Source: Paenalcaligenes sp035302345 (GTDB taxonomy: Bacteria; Pseudomonadota; Gammaproteobacteria; Burkholderiales; Burkholderiaceae_B). Taken from it: a stretch of DNA of 64,000 nucleotides. The notes under the pieces are model-generated. The model made no database searches and was not told the origin of the DNA. It saw nothing but the letters and a program-made list of their open reading frames with translations. The stretch is taken from assembly GCA_035302345.1 (NCBI GenBank), contig DATGSS010000097.1:29920-93919 (forward strand). The letters are read 5' to 3'. The position numbers and the translations under genes are program-made. This document shows, piece after piece, positions 52,369-59,238 of this stretch. Position 1 is the first letter of the stretch, and every line of letters starts with the position of its first letter.

Positions 52369-53409
52369 TCATGTAGACAGGGGCGCAAATGCGTGAGCGC
52401 GCGGGAAGCGATCCAATAGCCACGTGACGATGGCTAATAAGGCAATGCAGAGGCCAAAAATGCCGACCATGCCCATGAGGCCATCACTATTTAATGGCAT
52501 GCTTTGCAAATAAAGCCCGGCGCCATATTTGGGAACACCTTGTACACTCATGAGGATGATCCAGCGAAACACCCAAGCAGAGCCCATCATCACCAATGCA
52601 CACAGCAAAGAGTGCCAAGGATGACAAACCCGTTCGGGACGAGCACTCAGCAGAACCACTAAAACAAGGGCCAGAACTACAGAACCATACAAGCTACTGC
52701 GCCAGGTGGGATAGGTGCTGAACAGATCCATGGCAGCCATAAAGGAGGGCTCAACGCCAGTGATACCGGCCAATACCCAGCCACAAGCGCTGATTGCCAA
52801 GAGCACCAAAGCCGTTAGACTCAGCCGTCGCATGAGACCAGCAGGCAAGGCGCTCAAACCATTAGGAGTCCAACGCGCGACAAACAAAATAGCGCCCAGG
52901 CTGGCTAACCATCCCGTCAAAGCAAAATTGATCGGCAGGAAAAAGGTATGCCACAGGGGGCGTGCACGGATAATCATGACCTCGGCGCCGGTGTAAATGA
53001 GGACACTGACTGCAGAAATTAGCAAAAGAATGCTGCTAAAGCGCAAAAGGCTTTCTTTGTTAAACCACCAGAAAACACCGTACAGCAAAGATAGCAAGAC
53101 AAATACAGGCAGTAAGAATGCGCCAATAGACATCCATGATTGTGGACTAAAGTACGCATAGAAATGCCAAAATCTACCTGGTTGTTGTAGGTCAGCAAAC
53201 AAAGCAATAGGAGCCACAATTGCAGTAACAACCAAGACGGTTACTGCAGCAGGCAAGATGCGACGTGCAGGGCTTTGAGAGTCAGTAAAGCTGATGCAAG
53301 ACACAGTAATTGCAGTGGTTGTAGCGATGGCCACGAGGAAAAAGTACTGCACCGCCCAAGGCAACCAGGCAGCATCATAAGCCGGGGTAAGGATTTCAAT
53401 GATTTTCAT
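52369..53409 (-). CDS. ttrC: Tetrathionate reductase membrane subunit (NrfD family)
   Basis: This 346-residue integral membrane protein has about nine helices. It belongs to the NrfD/PsrC family that oxidises quinol and passes electrons to the iron-sulfur subunit. The N-terminus IEILTPAYDAAWLPWAVQYFFLV is typical of NrfD proteins. AGGAG precedes the ATG, 12 bases after ttrB and 60 bases before ttrA. Confidence 0.85.
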   Translation of the reverse strand: MKIIEILTPAYDAAWLPWAVQYFFLVAIATTTAITVSCISFTDSQSPARRILPAAVTVLVVTAIVAPIALFADLQQPGRFWHFYAYFSPQSWMSIGAFLLPVFVLLSLLYGVFWWFNKESLLRFSSILLLISAVSVLIYTGAEVMIIRARPLWHTFFLPINFALTGWLASLGAILFVARWTPNGLSALPAGLMRRLSLTALVLLAISACGWVLAGITGVEPSFMAAMDLFSTYPTWRSSLYGSVVLALVLVVLLSARPERVCHPWHSLLCALVMMGSAWVFRWIILMSVQGVPKYGAGLYLQSMPLNSDGLMGMVGIFGLCIALLAIVTWLLDRFPRAHAFAPLST

Positions 53410-53421
53410 CTTGGGCTCCTG

Positions 53422-54195
53422 TTAGGGTTCGGTCACGAGACGCACACTAGTTTGGCCTTCGACACCATCAACAAAATCGTCAGGCAAACCAATATAGAAC
53501 ACGCGTGGTTGGGTATTCATATCGGGTTTAAGCACTTTGATGTCGCCTTTGTTTTCGCGCATGACTTGATTGATAGTGCTATCGGGGTCATTCAGATCGC
53601 CAATAATACGGGCCCCTCCAATGCAGGTTTCTACACAAGCAGGCAAGAGACCAACCTCGAGGCGGTGCTCGCAGAAAGTGCATTTGTCTGCGGTTTTAGT
53701 TTCTTCATTAATAAAACGCGCATCATAAGGGCAGGCCTGTACACAATAAGCACAGCCAACGCAGCGCTCATTATCAACGAGAACAACGCCGTCCTCGCGT
53801 TGAAAGGTGGCTTCTACTGGGCAGACAGGAACACAGGGTGGGTTCTCGCAGTGATTGCATAAGCGGGGTAAATTGAACATGGCAGGTTGATTGCCATCAT
53901 AATCTTCAACCTCGTATTGCAAGACTGTGGTTCGGAATTGACCAATAGGGGGGAGGTTTTCTACCGAACAACTCACCGTACAGGCTTGGCAGCCAATGCA
54001 TTTGCGTAGGTCAATAACCATGGCAAAGCGCTTGCCGTCGATACCTGGGCGACGAGCGGGTTGTTCATTGATTTGTGCATGGACCGGCTGGATAGGGATG
54101 ACCGTGGCGGTGGCCCCCAAACTAAGTAGTTGTTTTAGAAACCCGCGTTTACCTTTTTGAGGCAAGTCAGGCGTTTGTTCTTTTGGGTAAGGCAT
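53422..54195 (-). CDS. ttrB: Tetrathionate reductase iron-sulfur subunit
   Basis: This 257-residue ferredoxin-like protein should hold four [4Fe-4S] clusters. The first motif is KCIGCQACTVSC (Cys66, 69, 72, 76), followed by CNHCENPPCVPVCP, CVGCAYCVQACPYDARFI and CTFCEHRLEVGLLPACVETC. Segments such as CPVEATFQREDGVVLVDNERC and the tail IKVLKPD...PRVFYIGLPDDFV agree closely with Salmonella TtrB as I recall it. A KRGFLKQLL signal-like start resembles TtrB also. First gene of ttrBCA; no ttrRS two-component genes are in the window. Confidence 0.93.
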   Translation of the reverse strand: MPYPKEQTPDLPQKGKRGFLKQLLSLGATATVIPIQPVHAQINEQPARRPGIDGKRFAMVIDLRKCIGCQACTVSCSVENLPPIGQFRTTVLQYEVEDYDGNQPAMFNLPRLCNHCENPPCVPVCPVEATFQREDGVVLVDNERCVGCAYCVQACPYDARFINEETKTADKCTFCEHRLEVGLLPACVETCIGGARIIGDLNDPDSTINQVMRENKGDIKVLKPDMNTQPRVFYIGLPDDFVDGVEGQTSVRLVTEP

Positions 54196-54245
54196 ACGGC
54201 ATTCCTCTTTAAAGCAGCATAAAACATATCTAAACCCTAGTTATA

Positions 54246-54287
54246 AGCATATATGTAAAAAAACTAAGAATGATTGAGTTATATCAA
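54246..54287 (-). promoter_or_regulatory. FNR/Anr-type box and promoter of ttrBCA
   Basis: TTGAG-TTAT-ATCAA (54274-54287) matches the FNR consensus TTGAT-N4-ATCAA at nine of ten positions. On the minus strand a TATGCT -10 candidate (54246-54251) lies where a class II FNR promoter would need it, about 55-85 bases from the ttrB start. Oxygen control of ttr by FNR is known in Salmonella. Confidence 0.72.
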
Positions 54288-54502
54288 GCGAAAGCATAAC
54301 CATAGAAAGAGTGAGGGTTTAGGGCTATTACTGCCTGCAAAGAATCCTCGCAAAGCCGCTCTAGGTCGTCATTGTGGTAAATAAACCGCGAGTGAAATTT
54401 TTTTATTAAAAGCTATATGCAGCTTCTTTTTTGTTGTGTAAGATTGCACTTTTCGTGAAGTCCACGTTCTAACCTTGGTGAAAACGGGCTTCGGGCTTTT
54501 TT
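54288..54502. other. Intergenic leader region upstream of the SpeD-SpeE gene
   Basis: About 215 bases between the divergent ttr and speDE units. It includes AT-rich DNA at 54390-54440. Two tiny GTG-started frames are possible, 54455-54472 (MKSTF) and 54478-54510 (MKTGFGLFSV), both without ribosome sites. No larger gene is seen. It should contain the speDE promoter, but I cannot place the hexamers. Confidence 0.35.
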
Positions 54503-54533
54503 CAGTCTAAATTCAGACTGGGATCCTTTTTTT
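54503..54533 (+). terminator. Terminator-like hairpin just before the speDE ribosome-binding site
   Basis: CAGTCT (54503-54508) and AGACTG (54515-54520) form a 6-bp stem, extendable by G-U pairs. A T7 run (54527-54533) follows after GGATCC and directly abuts AAGGAG. It is short, but its place in the 5' leader suggests possible attenuation. Confidence 0.4.
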
Positions 54534-54547
54534 AAGGAGCGACAACG

Positions 54548-55783
54548 ATGCAAGGCCTGCACCTTACCGCAGATTTGTACCAGTGCCAGGGGGCATTCTC
54601 CCTATTTATTGATGAAAACGCGCTGGCGACTTTTTGTCGAACAGAGACACAACGTTCGGGGTTAACCATTGTTGGTGAAAAATGGGTGACTTTTCCCGAA
54701 TACCAAGGCGAGCCAGGAGGCTTAACAGGAGCACTATTGCTCGCTGAATCACACCTGGCGATTCATACTTGGCCAGAACGCAAAGGCGTAACGCTGGATG
54801 TTTATGTGTGCAATTTTAGCGCCGATAACTCCGTCAAAGCGCAGCAGCTTTTACAACGCCTGATTGATGCCTTTGCCCCAGAATCAGTACAAAGAAATCA
54901 GATTCTAAGAGGGGATGAAGAGGGCAATCAAGCGGGCGAACTCCTGTGGGAAAAGCTCAATAATAATAGCGTCTATGGTTTTTGGTTCCGCAAACGGCTA
55001 CTAGAAAAACATACCAAATATCAATATCTAGAGTTGCTGGAATCCGCCGATATGGGACGCACATTGCGCCTCGATGGGTGCTTGATGACTGCCGAGAAAG
55101 AAGAGTTCTTCTATCACGAAGGCCTCATTCATCCTGCTATGCTTAGCCATTCCAATCCCAAAAAGACCTTGATTATTGGGGGTGGCGATGGGGGCGCACT
55201 TGAGGAACTACTCAAGCATCAACCCGTTGAGTCTGCCACTTTGGTGGATTTGGATGGTGCAGTGATCGAGGTATCCAAAGAGTATTTGCAGTCTATAAAT
55301 AAAGGCGCATTTGAGCATCCAAAGGCCACGATCAAAGTGGGTGATGGGGCTGAGTTTGTCAGAACGACAGATGAACGCTTTGACCTGGTCTTTCTGGACT
55401 TAACTGACCCCGAAACGCCAGCAGGTCCTTTATATACGGAGGACTTCTTTATGGCTTGTAAAAATGTACTGAATCCTGGTGGTGCAATCGTATTACATCT
55501 GGGTTCGCCATTTCATGAGCCAGAACAAGTGCGACGTCTCAGCTATATGCTAGCGGGTGTATTTACACACGTAAGCCCATATGGGCTGTATATACCGTTG
55601 TATGGTGCGTATTGGGCGTTGGCAGTAGCATCTGATGAATTATGCCCCAAGCTGGTGAGTGCGCAGGTTATCGACGAGCGCATCCAAACACGCGGCATTG
55701 ATGACTTGCAGTATTACAATTCTGAAGTGCACGGCGCACTCTTTGCCCTGCCGAATTATTATCAAAAGCTGGTTCCAGCTTAA
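54548..55783 (+). CDS. Fused S-adenosylmethionine decarboxylase / spermidine synthase
   Basis: One 411-residue frame joins SpeD and SpeE. Residues 1 to about 120 are a prokaryotic class 1 AdoMet decarboxylase: the self-cleavage site is Glu67-Ser68 in LLLAESHLAIHTWPE, with His73 and Cys88 also conserved. Residues about 130-411 are an aminopropyltransferase with the GGGDGGALEELLKH SAM/dcSAM loop and FLDLTDPETPAGPLYTEDFF. The product would make decarboxylated SAM and transfer its aminopropyl group to putrescine. Similar fusions are known in some bacteria. AAGGAG lies just before the ATG. Confidence 0.9.
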   Translation: MQGLHLTADLYQCQGAFSLFIDENALATFCRTETQRSGLTIVGEKWVTFPEYQGEPGGLTGALLLAESHLAIHTWPERKGVTLDVYVCNFSADNSVKAQQLLQRLIDAFAPESVQRNQILRGDEEGNQAGELLWEKLNNNSVYGFWFRKRLLEKHTKYQYLELLESADMGRTLRLDGCLMTAEKEEFFYHEGLIHPAMLSHSNPKKTLIIGGGDGGALEELLKHQPVESATLVDLDGAVIEVSKEYLQSINKGAFEHPKATIKVGDGAEFVRTTDERFDLVFLDLTDPETPAGPLYTEDFFMACKNVLNPGGAIVLHLGSPFHEPEQVRRLSYMLAGVFTHVSPYGLYIPLYGAYWALAVASDELCPKLVSAQVIDERIQTRGIDDLQYYNSEVHGALFALPNYYQKLVPA

Positions 55784-55803
55784 GTTTATTCTTGATTGGT
55801 TTT

Positions 55804-55846
55804 CTTGCAGGGTGACTGTTGGCTAGTTGCCCTGCAAGCGTTATTT
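55804..55846 (+). terminator. Terminator after speDE
   Basis: CTTGCAGGG (55804-55812) and CCCTGCAAG (55830-55838) make a perfect 9-bp stem, with inner ACT/AGT pairing in the loop, followed by CGTTATTT. It lies between convergent genes. Confidence 0.55.
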
Positions 55847-56342
55847 AGTCGTACCATCTTTTTTGTAGGGCTAATAAAGCCTCTAGGACACCTCCGGTGA
55901 CAATTTCACAGGGGATGCTTAGCATCAGGTTTAGCGGTAGGTTGAAGTCTTCGATCATGTAGCCGCTTTGGTCAACCCATTGTTCACGGACCTGATCGTA
56001 GTAGACCGGACCGTAAAATTTCTCTACTGTTTTGACGGTGGTGAGTGGTTCTTGGAGGTAGATAATGACGGGTTTGCCTAGGGCGACTGCGTAGCCTATT
56101 TCAAATACAGTGCCCGAGTCGGGCTCGGCACCGCGAAAGGGGTTGGCGTTGGCGATGAGTGCGTCGGCTTCTTGGATGAGTTCCGCGTTACGTTGGTAAA
56201 TACTTTGTGCGGTAGTTTCGATTTGGTCGACTGGGTGCAAGGGCTCAAAGCCGTGAGCGCGGCATAGTGATTTGTGTTTTTCTGCCAATTCTGTGGCGTC
56301 ACTAGCAAATACGTCTGGGCCTGCGAGATAGACCTTTTTCAT
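55845..56342 (-). CDS. Nucleoside 2-deoxyribosyltransferase family protein
   Basis: This 165-residue protein begins KKVYLAGPDVFASDA, the substrate-binding start of the family, and has the catalytic region FRGAEPDSGTVFEIGYAVALGKPVIIY, with Glu in the VFEIGYA helix. Family members swap bases between 2'-deoxynucleosides, and some hydrolyse nucleotides or ADP-ribose-like compounds. The precise substrate is open. A strong GAGGGGG ribosome site precedes the ATG. Confidence 0.85.
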   Translation of the reverse strand: MKKVYLAGPDVFASDATELAEKHKSLCRAHGFEPLHPVDQIETTAQSIYQRNAELIQEADALIANANPFRGAEPDSGTVFEIGYAVALGKPVIIYLQEPLTTVKTVEKFYGPVYYDQVREQWVDQSGYMIEDFNLPLNLMLSIPCEIVTGGVLEALLALQKRWYD

Positions 56343-56487
56343 AGTGTCCCCCTCAAAGGTGACAAAGGTTAATTTAAATTAGTCGCTATTTTGCCTTTAG
56401 GGCTGCTCAAGGGCAAGTGATGGGGATAAAAGTGTTCAGTCAGGACTGGTAAGAGGGGTGATTGGGTCTAGTGTAATAGGGGCTTTA

Positions 56488-56512
56488 ACACGGGGCCTAA
56501 GTGGCCCCATGT
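56488..56512 (-). terminator. Strong hairpin after the 87-residue hypothetical gene
   Basis: ACACGGGGCC (56488-56497) and GGCCCCATGT (56503-56512) pair over 10 bp with one wobble on the minus strand, with a 5-base loop, ten bases beyond the stop. Only TTAAAG follows, so the T-run is poor. Confidence 0.5.
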
Positions 56513-56521
56513 GCCAAGTAT

Positions 56522-56785
56522 TTAGTTTAGTGGGGTACTGGGAACCACGTGATGGATGTCTTGTAAGCGAAAACGCATACGTAGGCGACGTCCGTGCACG
56601 GGGTCCTCGGCGTCTGCAGTGAATGTTTTGCTGCCAAATAAATAGGCATTGTAGATTACCTTGGCGGCAATCTTGGGCCCATTTTTTGGCTGCACATAGA
56701 CAGTATCACCTAGACGAATGTCGTTGTGATTCAGATTTTGATGCTCGGGACGAGCAACGAGATCAGTAGGATACATTATTTTCAT
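56522..56785 (-). CDS. Conserved-looking hypothetical protein, 87 residues
   Basis: I do not recognise this protein. It begins MKIMYPTDLVARPEHQNLNHNDIRLGDTVYVQPKNG and ends LRMRFRLQDIHHVVPSTPLN, and it looks like a small all-beta barrel, perhaps of SH3/KOW or PilZ-like type. No signal or membrane helix is seen. A good ribosome site (AAGGAGCAACA then ATG), a promoter candidate and a following hairpin support it as a real gene. It lies between the deoxyribosyltransferase and macrodomain genes on the same strand. Confidence 0.65.
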   Translation of the reverse strand: MKIMYPTDLVARPEHQNLNHNDIRLGDTVYVQPKNGPKIAAKVIYNAYLFGSKTFTADAEDPVHGRRLRMRFRLQDIHHVVPSTPLN

Positions 56786-56867
56786 TGTTGCTCCTTTTTT
56801 ATATTGGAATTGTGTTTATCTAATTATCTGCTCTAAAGTTGGCTGTTTATGCCATGACCGCGTTTAA

Positions 56868-56896
56868 ATTTAAATATTTTGAATAATAATTTTCAA
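56868..56896 (-). promoter_or_regulatory. Candidate promoter of the 87-residue hypothetical gene
   Basis: On the minus strand, -35 TTGAAA (56891-56896) and -10 TTAAAT (56868-56873) are separated by 17 bases. The spacing to the ATG (56785) is about 80 bases. The surroundings are AT-rich, so chance matches are likely. Confidence 0.35.
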
Positions 56897-56944
56897 GCGG
56901 CGTAAAGCAGTATGCTATGTATTTGGAGCGCGTACGCAAAATAT

Positions 56945-57005
56945 CCTTCTATAATAACATCTTTTCGACTGTTATCACCTAGTAAAAGTACTAGGTGCCA
57001 GAAGG
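56945..57005 (-). repeat. Predicted three-way-junction element behind the macrodomain gene
   Basis: An outer stem CCTTCT (56945-56950)/AGAAGG (57000-57005) encloses two adjoining hairpins: ATAACA (56954-56959)/TGTTAT (56970-56975) and the perfect 9-bp CACCTAGTA (56976-56984)/TACTAGGTG (56989-56997) with loop AAAG. It begins 16 bases past the macrodomain stop. It could be a 3' processing or termination structure, or a mobile repeat remnant. Confidence 0.5.
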
Positions 57006-57021
57006 AGTCTGGGTTTGTTGG

Positions 57022-57633
57022 TTAGTTGTTCTGTTTAGTTGCAGTATATCCCGGACTGAGGCTGATTATTTGTATTTGGTCGGGTGGGGTTATGGTTGTG
57101 CTGATTTGAGTGTAGGTTTGTGTGATTTCTTGGTTAAAGCAGACCAGCAATACGGTGCGTACGTGCGGGCTTTTTTGTAGGGCTTTGCTTAGGGTTTCTA
57201 GGGCAATTTGTGTCGCCGCATTTAGTGGAAAGGCAAAGATCCCTACTGATATTGCCGGGATGGATACACTTTGCAGACCGTGTGCGTCGGCTGTTTGGAT
57301 GATGTTTTGGTAGGTTTGAGCTAGGCGTTCGGCTTCGTTGTGATGGCCGTCTTGCCAGCGCGGGCCGATGGCATGCAGTATATATTGTGCAGATAGCTTG
57401 CCAGCGGGCGTAGGTACTACTGTGCCAGCGGTTTGTTCGCCATGGGTATGGTAATAATCAGTGCATATTTTGGCTACTGTGGGTCCAGCTGCTTGGTGTA
57501 TGGCACCACTCACACCCCCTCCGGGCAATAATGTTTCATTGGCCGAGTTAACGATGGCATCAGCTGCAATTGTAGTGATGTCACCGTGTAAAATAGCAAT
57601 AGTTTTGTTTGCGTTTGCAGATGACATGGTCAT
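57022..57633 (-). CDS. Macrodomain protein, probable O-acetyl-ADP-ribose deacetylase
   Basis: This 203-residue single macrodomain has ILHGDITTIAADAIVNSANETLLPGGGVSGAIHQAAGP (14-51), with the NSAN and GGGVSGAI ADP-ribose loops, and SIPAISVGIFAFPLNAA later. This is the MacroD/YmdB type that removes acetyl or ADP-ribosyl groups. The last 30 residues are Thr/Ser/Gln-rich. AAGGAG lies eight bases before the ATG. It is divergent from the arylamine acetyltransferase gene with only 27 bases between the start codons. Confidence 0.88.
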   Translation of the reverse strand: MTMSSANANKTIAILHGDITTIAADAIVNSANETLLPGGGVSGAIHQAAGPTVAKICTDYYHTHGEQTAGTVVPTPAGKLSAQYILHAIGPRWQDGHHNEAERLAQTYQNIIQTADAHGLQSVSIPAISVGIFAFPLNAATQIALETLSKALQKSPHVRTVLLVCFNQEITQTYTQISTTITPPDQIQIISLSPGYTATKQNN

Positions 57634-57660
57634 TGGTCGTGCTCCTTACTCAGATATATT

Positions 57661-58491
57661 ATGGATAGCCTAACAGATCCTCTTTTTGATGCTTATTTGC
57701 AGCGTATTAATTATAAAGGGCCGTTAAACCCCGATGCGCAGACCTTATCCGCTTTGACGCGTGCTCATAGCCAAAGTATTGCCTTTGAAAATATTGATAT
57801 TCTTTTAGGTCGCGAGATTAGTCTCCAGCCTGAGGATATAGCGCACAAGCTGATTACCCTGCAACGGGGCGGTTATTGTTTTGAGCAAAATTTATTATTT
57901 TTGTGTGTGCTGCAGCATTTGGGATTTATGGTGCGGCCTGGGGGTGGTCGTGTGCGTTTGGGGGTGACTGACCGCGATCAGGTGCCGGCTCGGACACATT
58001 TATTTTGCTTTATTGATATCAATGGGCAGCGCTGGTTTAGTGACGTGGGGTTTGGTTCTTATTCGCTTACGGCGGCATTGCAACTTGAGCCTCAGGTGGC
58101 GCAGTATACCCCTCACGGTGAACGTCGTTTTGATCCCGTGGGTCAGCGTTGGTTTTATCAGGGGTTAGTCAATGACCAGTGGCAGGATTTATATGAGTTT
58201 AATCCTGACGAGGTGATGCACCCTGCCGATCAAAAAGTCGCTAACTGGTACACTCAAACGCATTCTGATACGCATTTCACCTATCGACTTTCGGTTTCAC
58301 GTGCTTTGGCTGGCGGCGGTCGGGTTGCATTGTTAAATCGACGGTTTCGCCAGGTAGATGAGAACGGCAATGAAAGTCTGGTTGAAATTACGCATGCTAA
58401 GCAGCTTGCAGATGTATTAGAAGATGTTTTTTTGTTAAATGCTGCGGCGGTTGCCAAGCCGCTGTGGAAAAAGATCAGGTCGACAGAATGA
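57661..58491 (+). CDS. Arylamine N-acetyltransferase
   Basis: This 276-residue acetyl-CoA-dependent enzyme N-acetylates arylamines and hydrazines. The catalytic triad is visible: Cys73 in RGGYCFEQN, His113 in RTHLFCF and Asp128 in WFSDVGFG. Size is standard for NAT. No ribosome site is apparent before the ATG, which may mean a leaderless message or a short leader, as the promoter must lie in or beside the macrodomain gene. The stop overlaps the next start (ATGA). Confidence 0.9.
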   Translation: MDSLTDPLFDAYLQRINYKGPLNPDAQTLSALTRAHSQSIAFENIDILLGREISLQPEDIAHKLITLQRGGYCFEQNLLFLCVLQHLGFMVRPGGGRVRLGVTDRDQVPARTHLFCFIDINGQRWFSDVGFGSYSLTAALQLEPQVAQYTPHGERRFDPVGQRWFYQGLVNDQWQDLYEFNPDEVMHPADQKVANWYTQTHSDTHFTYRLSVSRALAGGGRVALLNRRFRQVDENGNESLVEITHAKQLADVLEDVFLLNAAAVAKPLWKKIRSTE

Positions 58492-59198
58492 GCGCAAATC
58501 AATTGCTGGAAATTAGTCGCGAGCTTGCTCAGGCCGTGGATCAATTAAGCTGGACAACTCCTTCTCATGTTTATAACCCCCTTGATTACGCTTGGGGTAA
58601 CCATCAAGAGTACATTCGCCGTTATGGTGGGATGCCTGGCAGGATTTTGATGGTCGGTATGAATCCAGGTCCTTGGGGAATGGCGCAAACTGGGATTCCA
58701 TTTGGTGATGTCGAGTTTGTGGGTCAATGGCTGCAATTGTCCGAGCCGTTGGTTGAACCTTTGCCTGAGCAGCACCCCAAGTATCCAATTATGGGTATGG
58801 AATGCCATCGTCGCGAGGGTAGTGGACAGCGTTTATGGGGTTGGGCCCAAGACCGTTTTGAAACTCCAGAACGATTTTTTGAACAAGCTTTTGTATGGAA
58901 CTTTTGTCCTTTGCTTTTTTTAGCACAGGGCAGAAATTTGATTCCTGAAAAGCTCAAAAAGGCCGAGCGTGATGCGTTGACACCTATTTGTGATGCGGCC
59001 TTGCGTGCTGTTATCGAGAGTTTGCAGCCACGCTTATTAGTAGGGATTGGCCGTTATGCTGAACAGCGTATCCGTTCAGTGATGGGTACTGATACCCCGG
59101 TGGAATATTTGTTGCATCCTAGTCCGGCCAGTCCTCAGGCTAATAAAAATTGGGTTCAGCATGCTGATGCGCTGGTTGCCGAGCATTTTTCTGAATGA
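58488..59198 (+). CDS. SMUG1-type uracil-DNA glycosylase
   Basis: I start at the ATG 58488-58490 (MSANQLLEISRELAQ, 236 residues), overlapping the upstream stop as ATGA. Motif GMNPGPWGMAQTGIPFGDV (about 57-75) and the second motif LLHPSPASPQANKNW (about 211-225) are those of the SMUG1 family, which removes uracil and 5-hydroxymethyluracil from single- and double-stranded DNA. It is presumably translationally coupled to the acetyltransferase, with no obvious functional link. Confidence 0.88.
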   Translation: MSANQLLEISRELAQAVDQLSWTTPSHVYNPLDYAWGNHQEYIRRYGGMPGRILMVGMNPGPWGMAQTGIPFGDVEFVGQWLQLSEPLVEPLPEQHPKYPIMGMECHRREGSGQRLWGWAQDRFETPERFFEQAFVWNFCPLLFLAQGRNLIPEKLKKAERDALTPICDAALRAVIESLQPRLLVGIGRYAEQRIRSVMGTDTPVEYLLHPSPASPQANKNWVQHADALVAEHFSE

Positions 59199-59238
59199 GC
59201 CACTATTAATTCTTGCCGACATTAGGTGATGCTAAGGA

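Noticed and set aside
53275..53862. 195-residue plus-strand frame
   Set aside because: It runs antisense to ttrB and ttrC, whose motifs are unambiguous. The composition is that of a shadow frame.
56945..57005. Integron attC site
   Set aside because: The inverted repeats lack the required core-site pattern (RYYYAAC/GTRRRRY at the ends), and no array of such sites is present.
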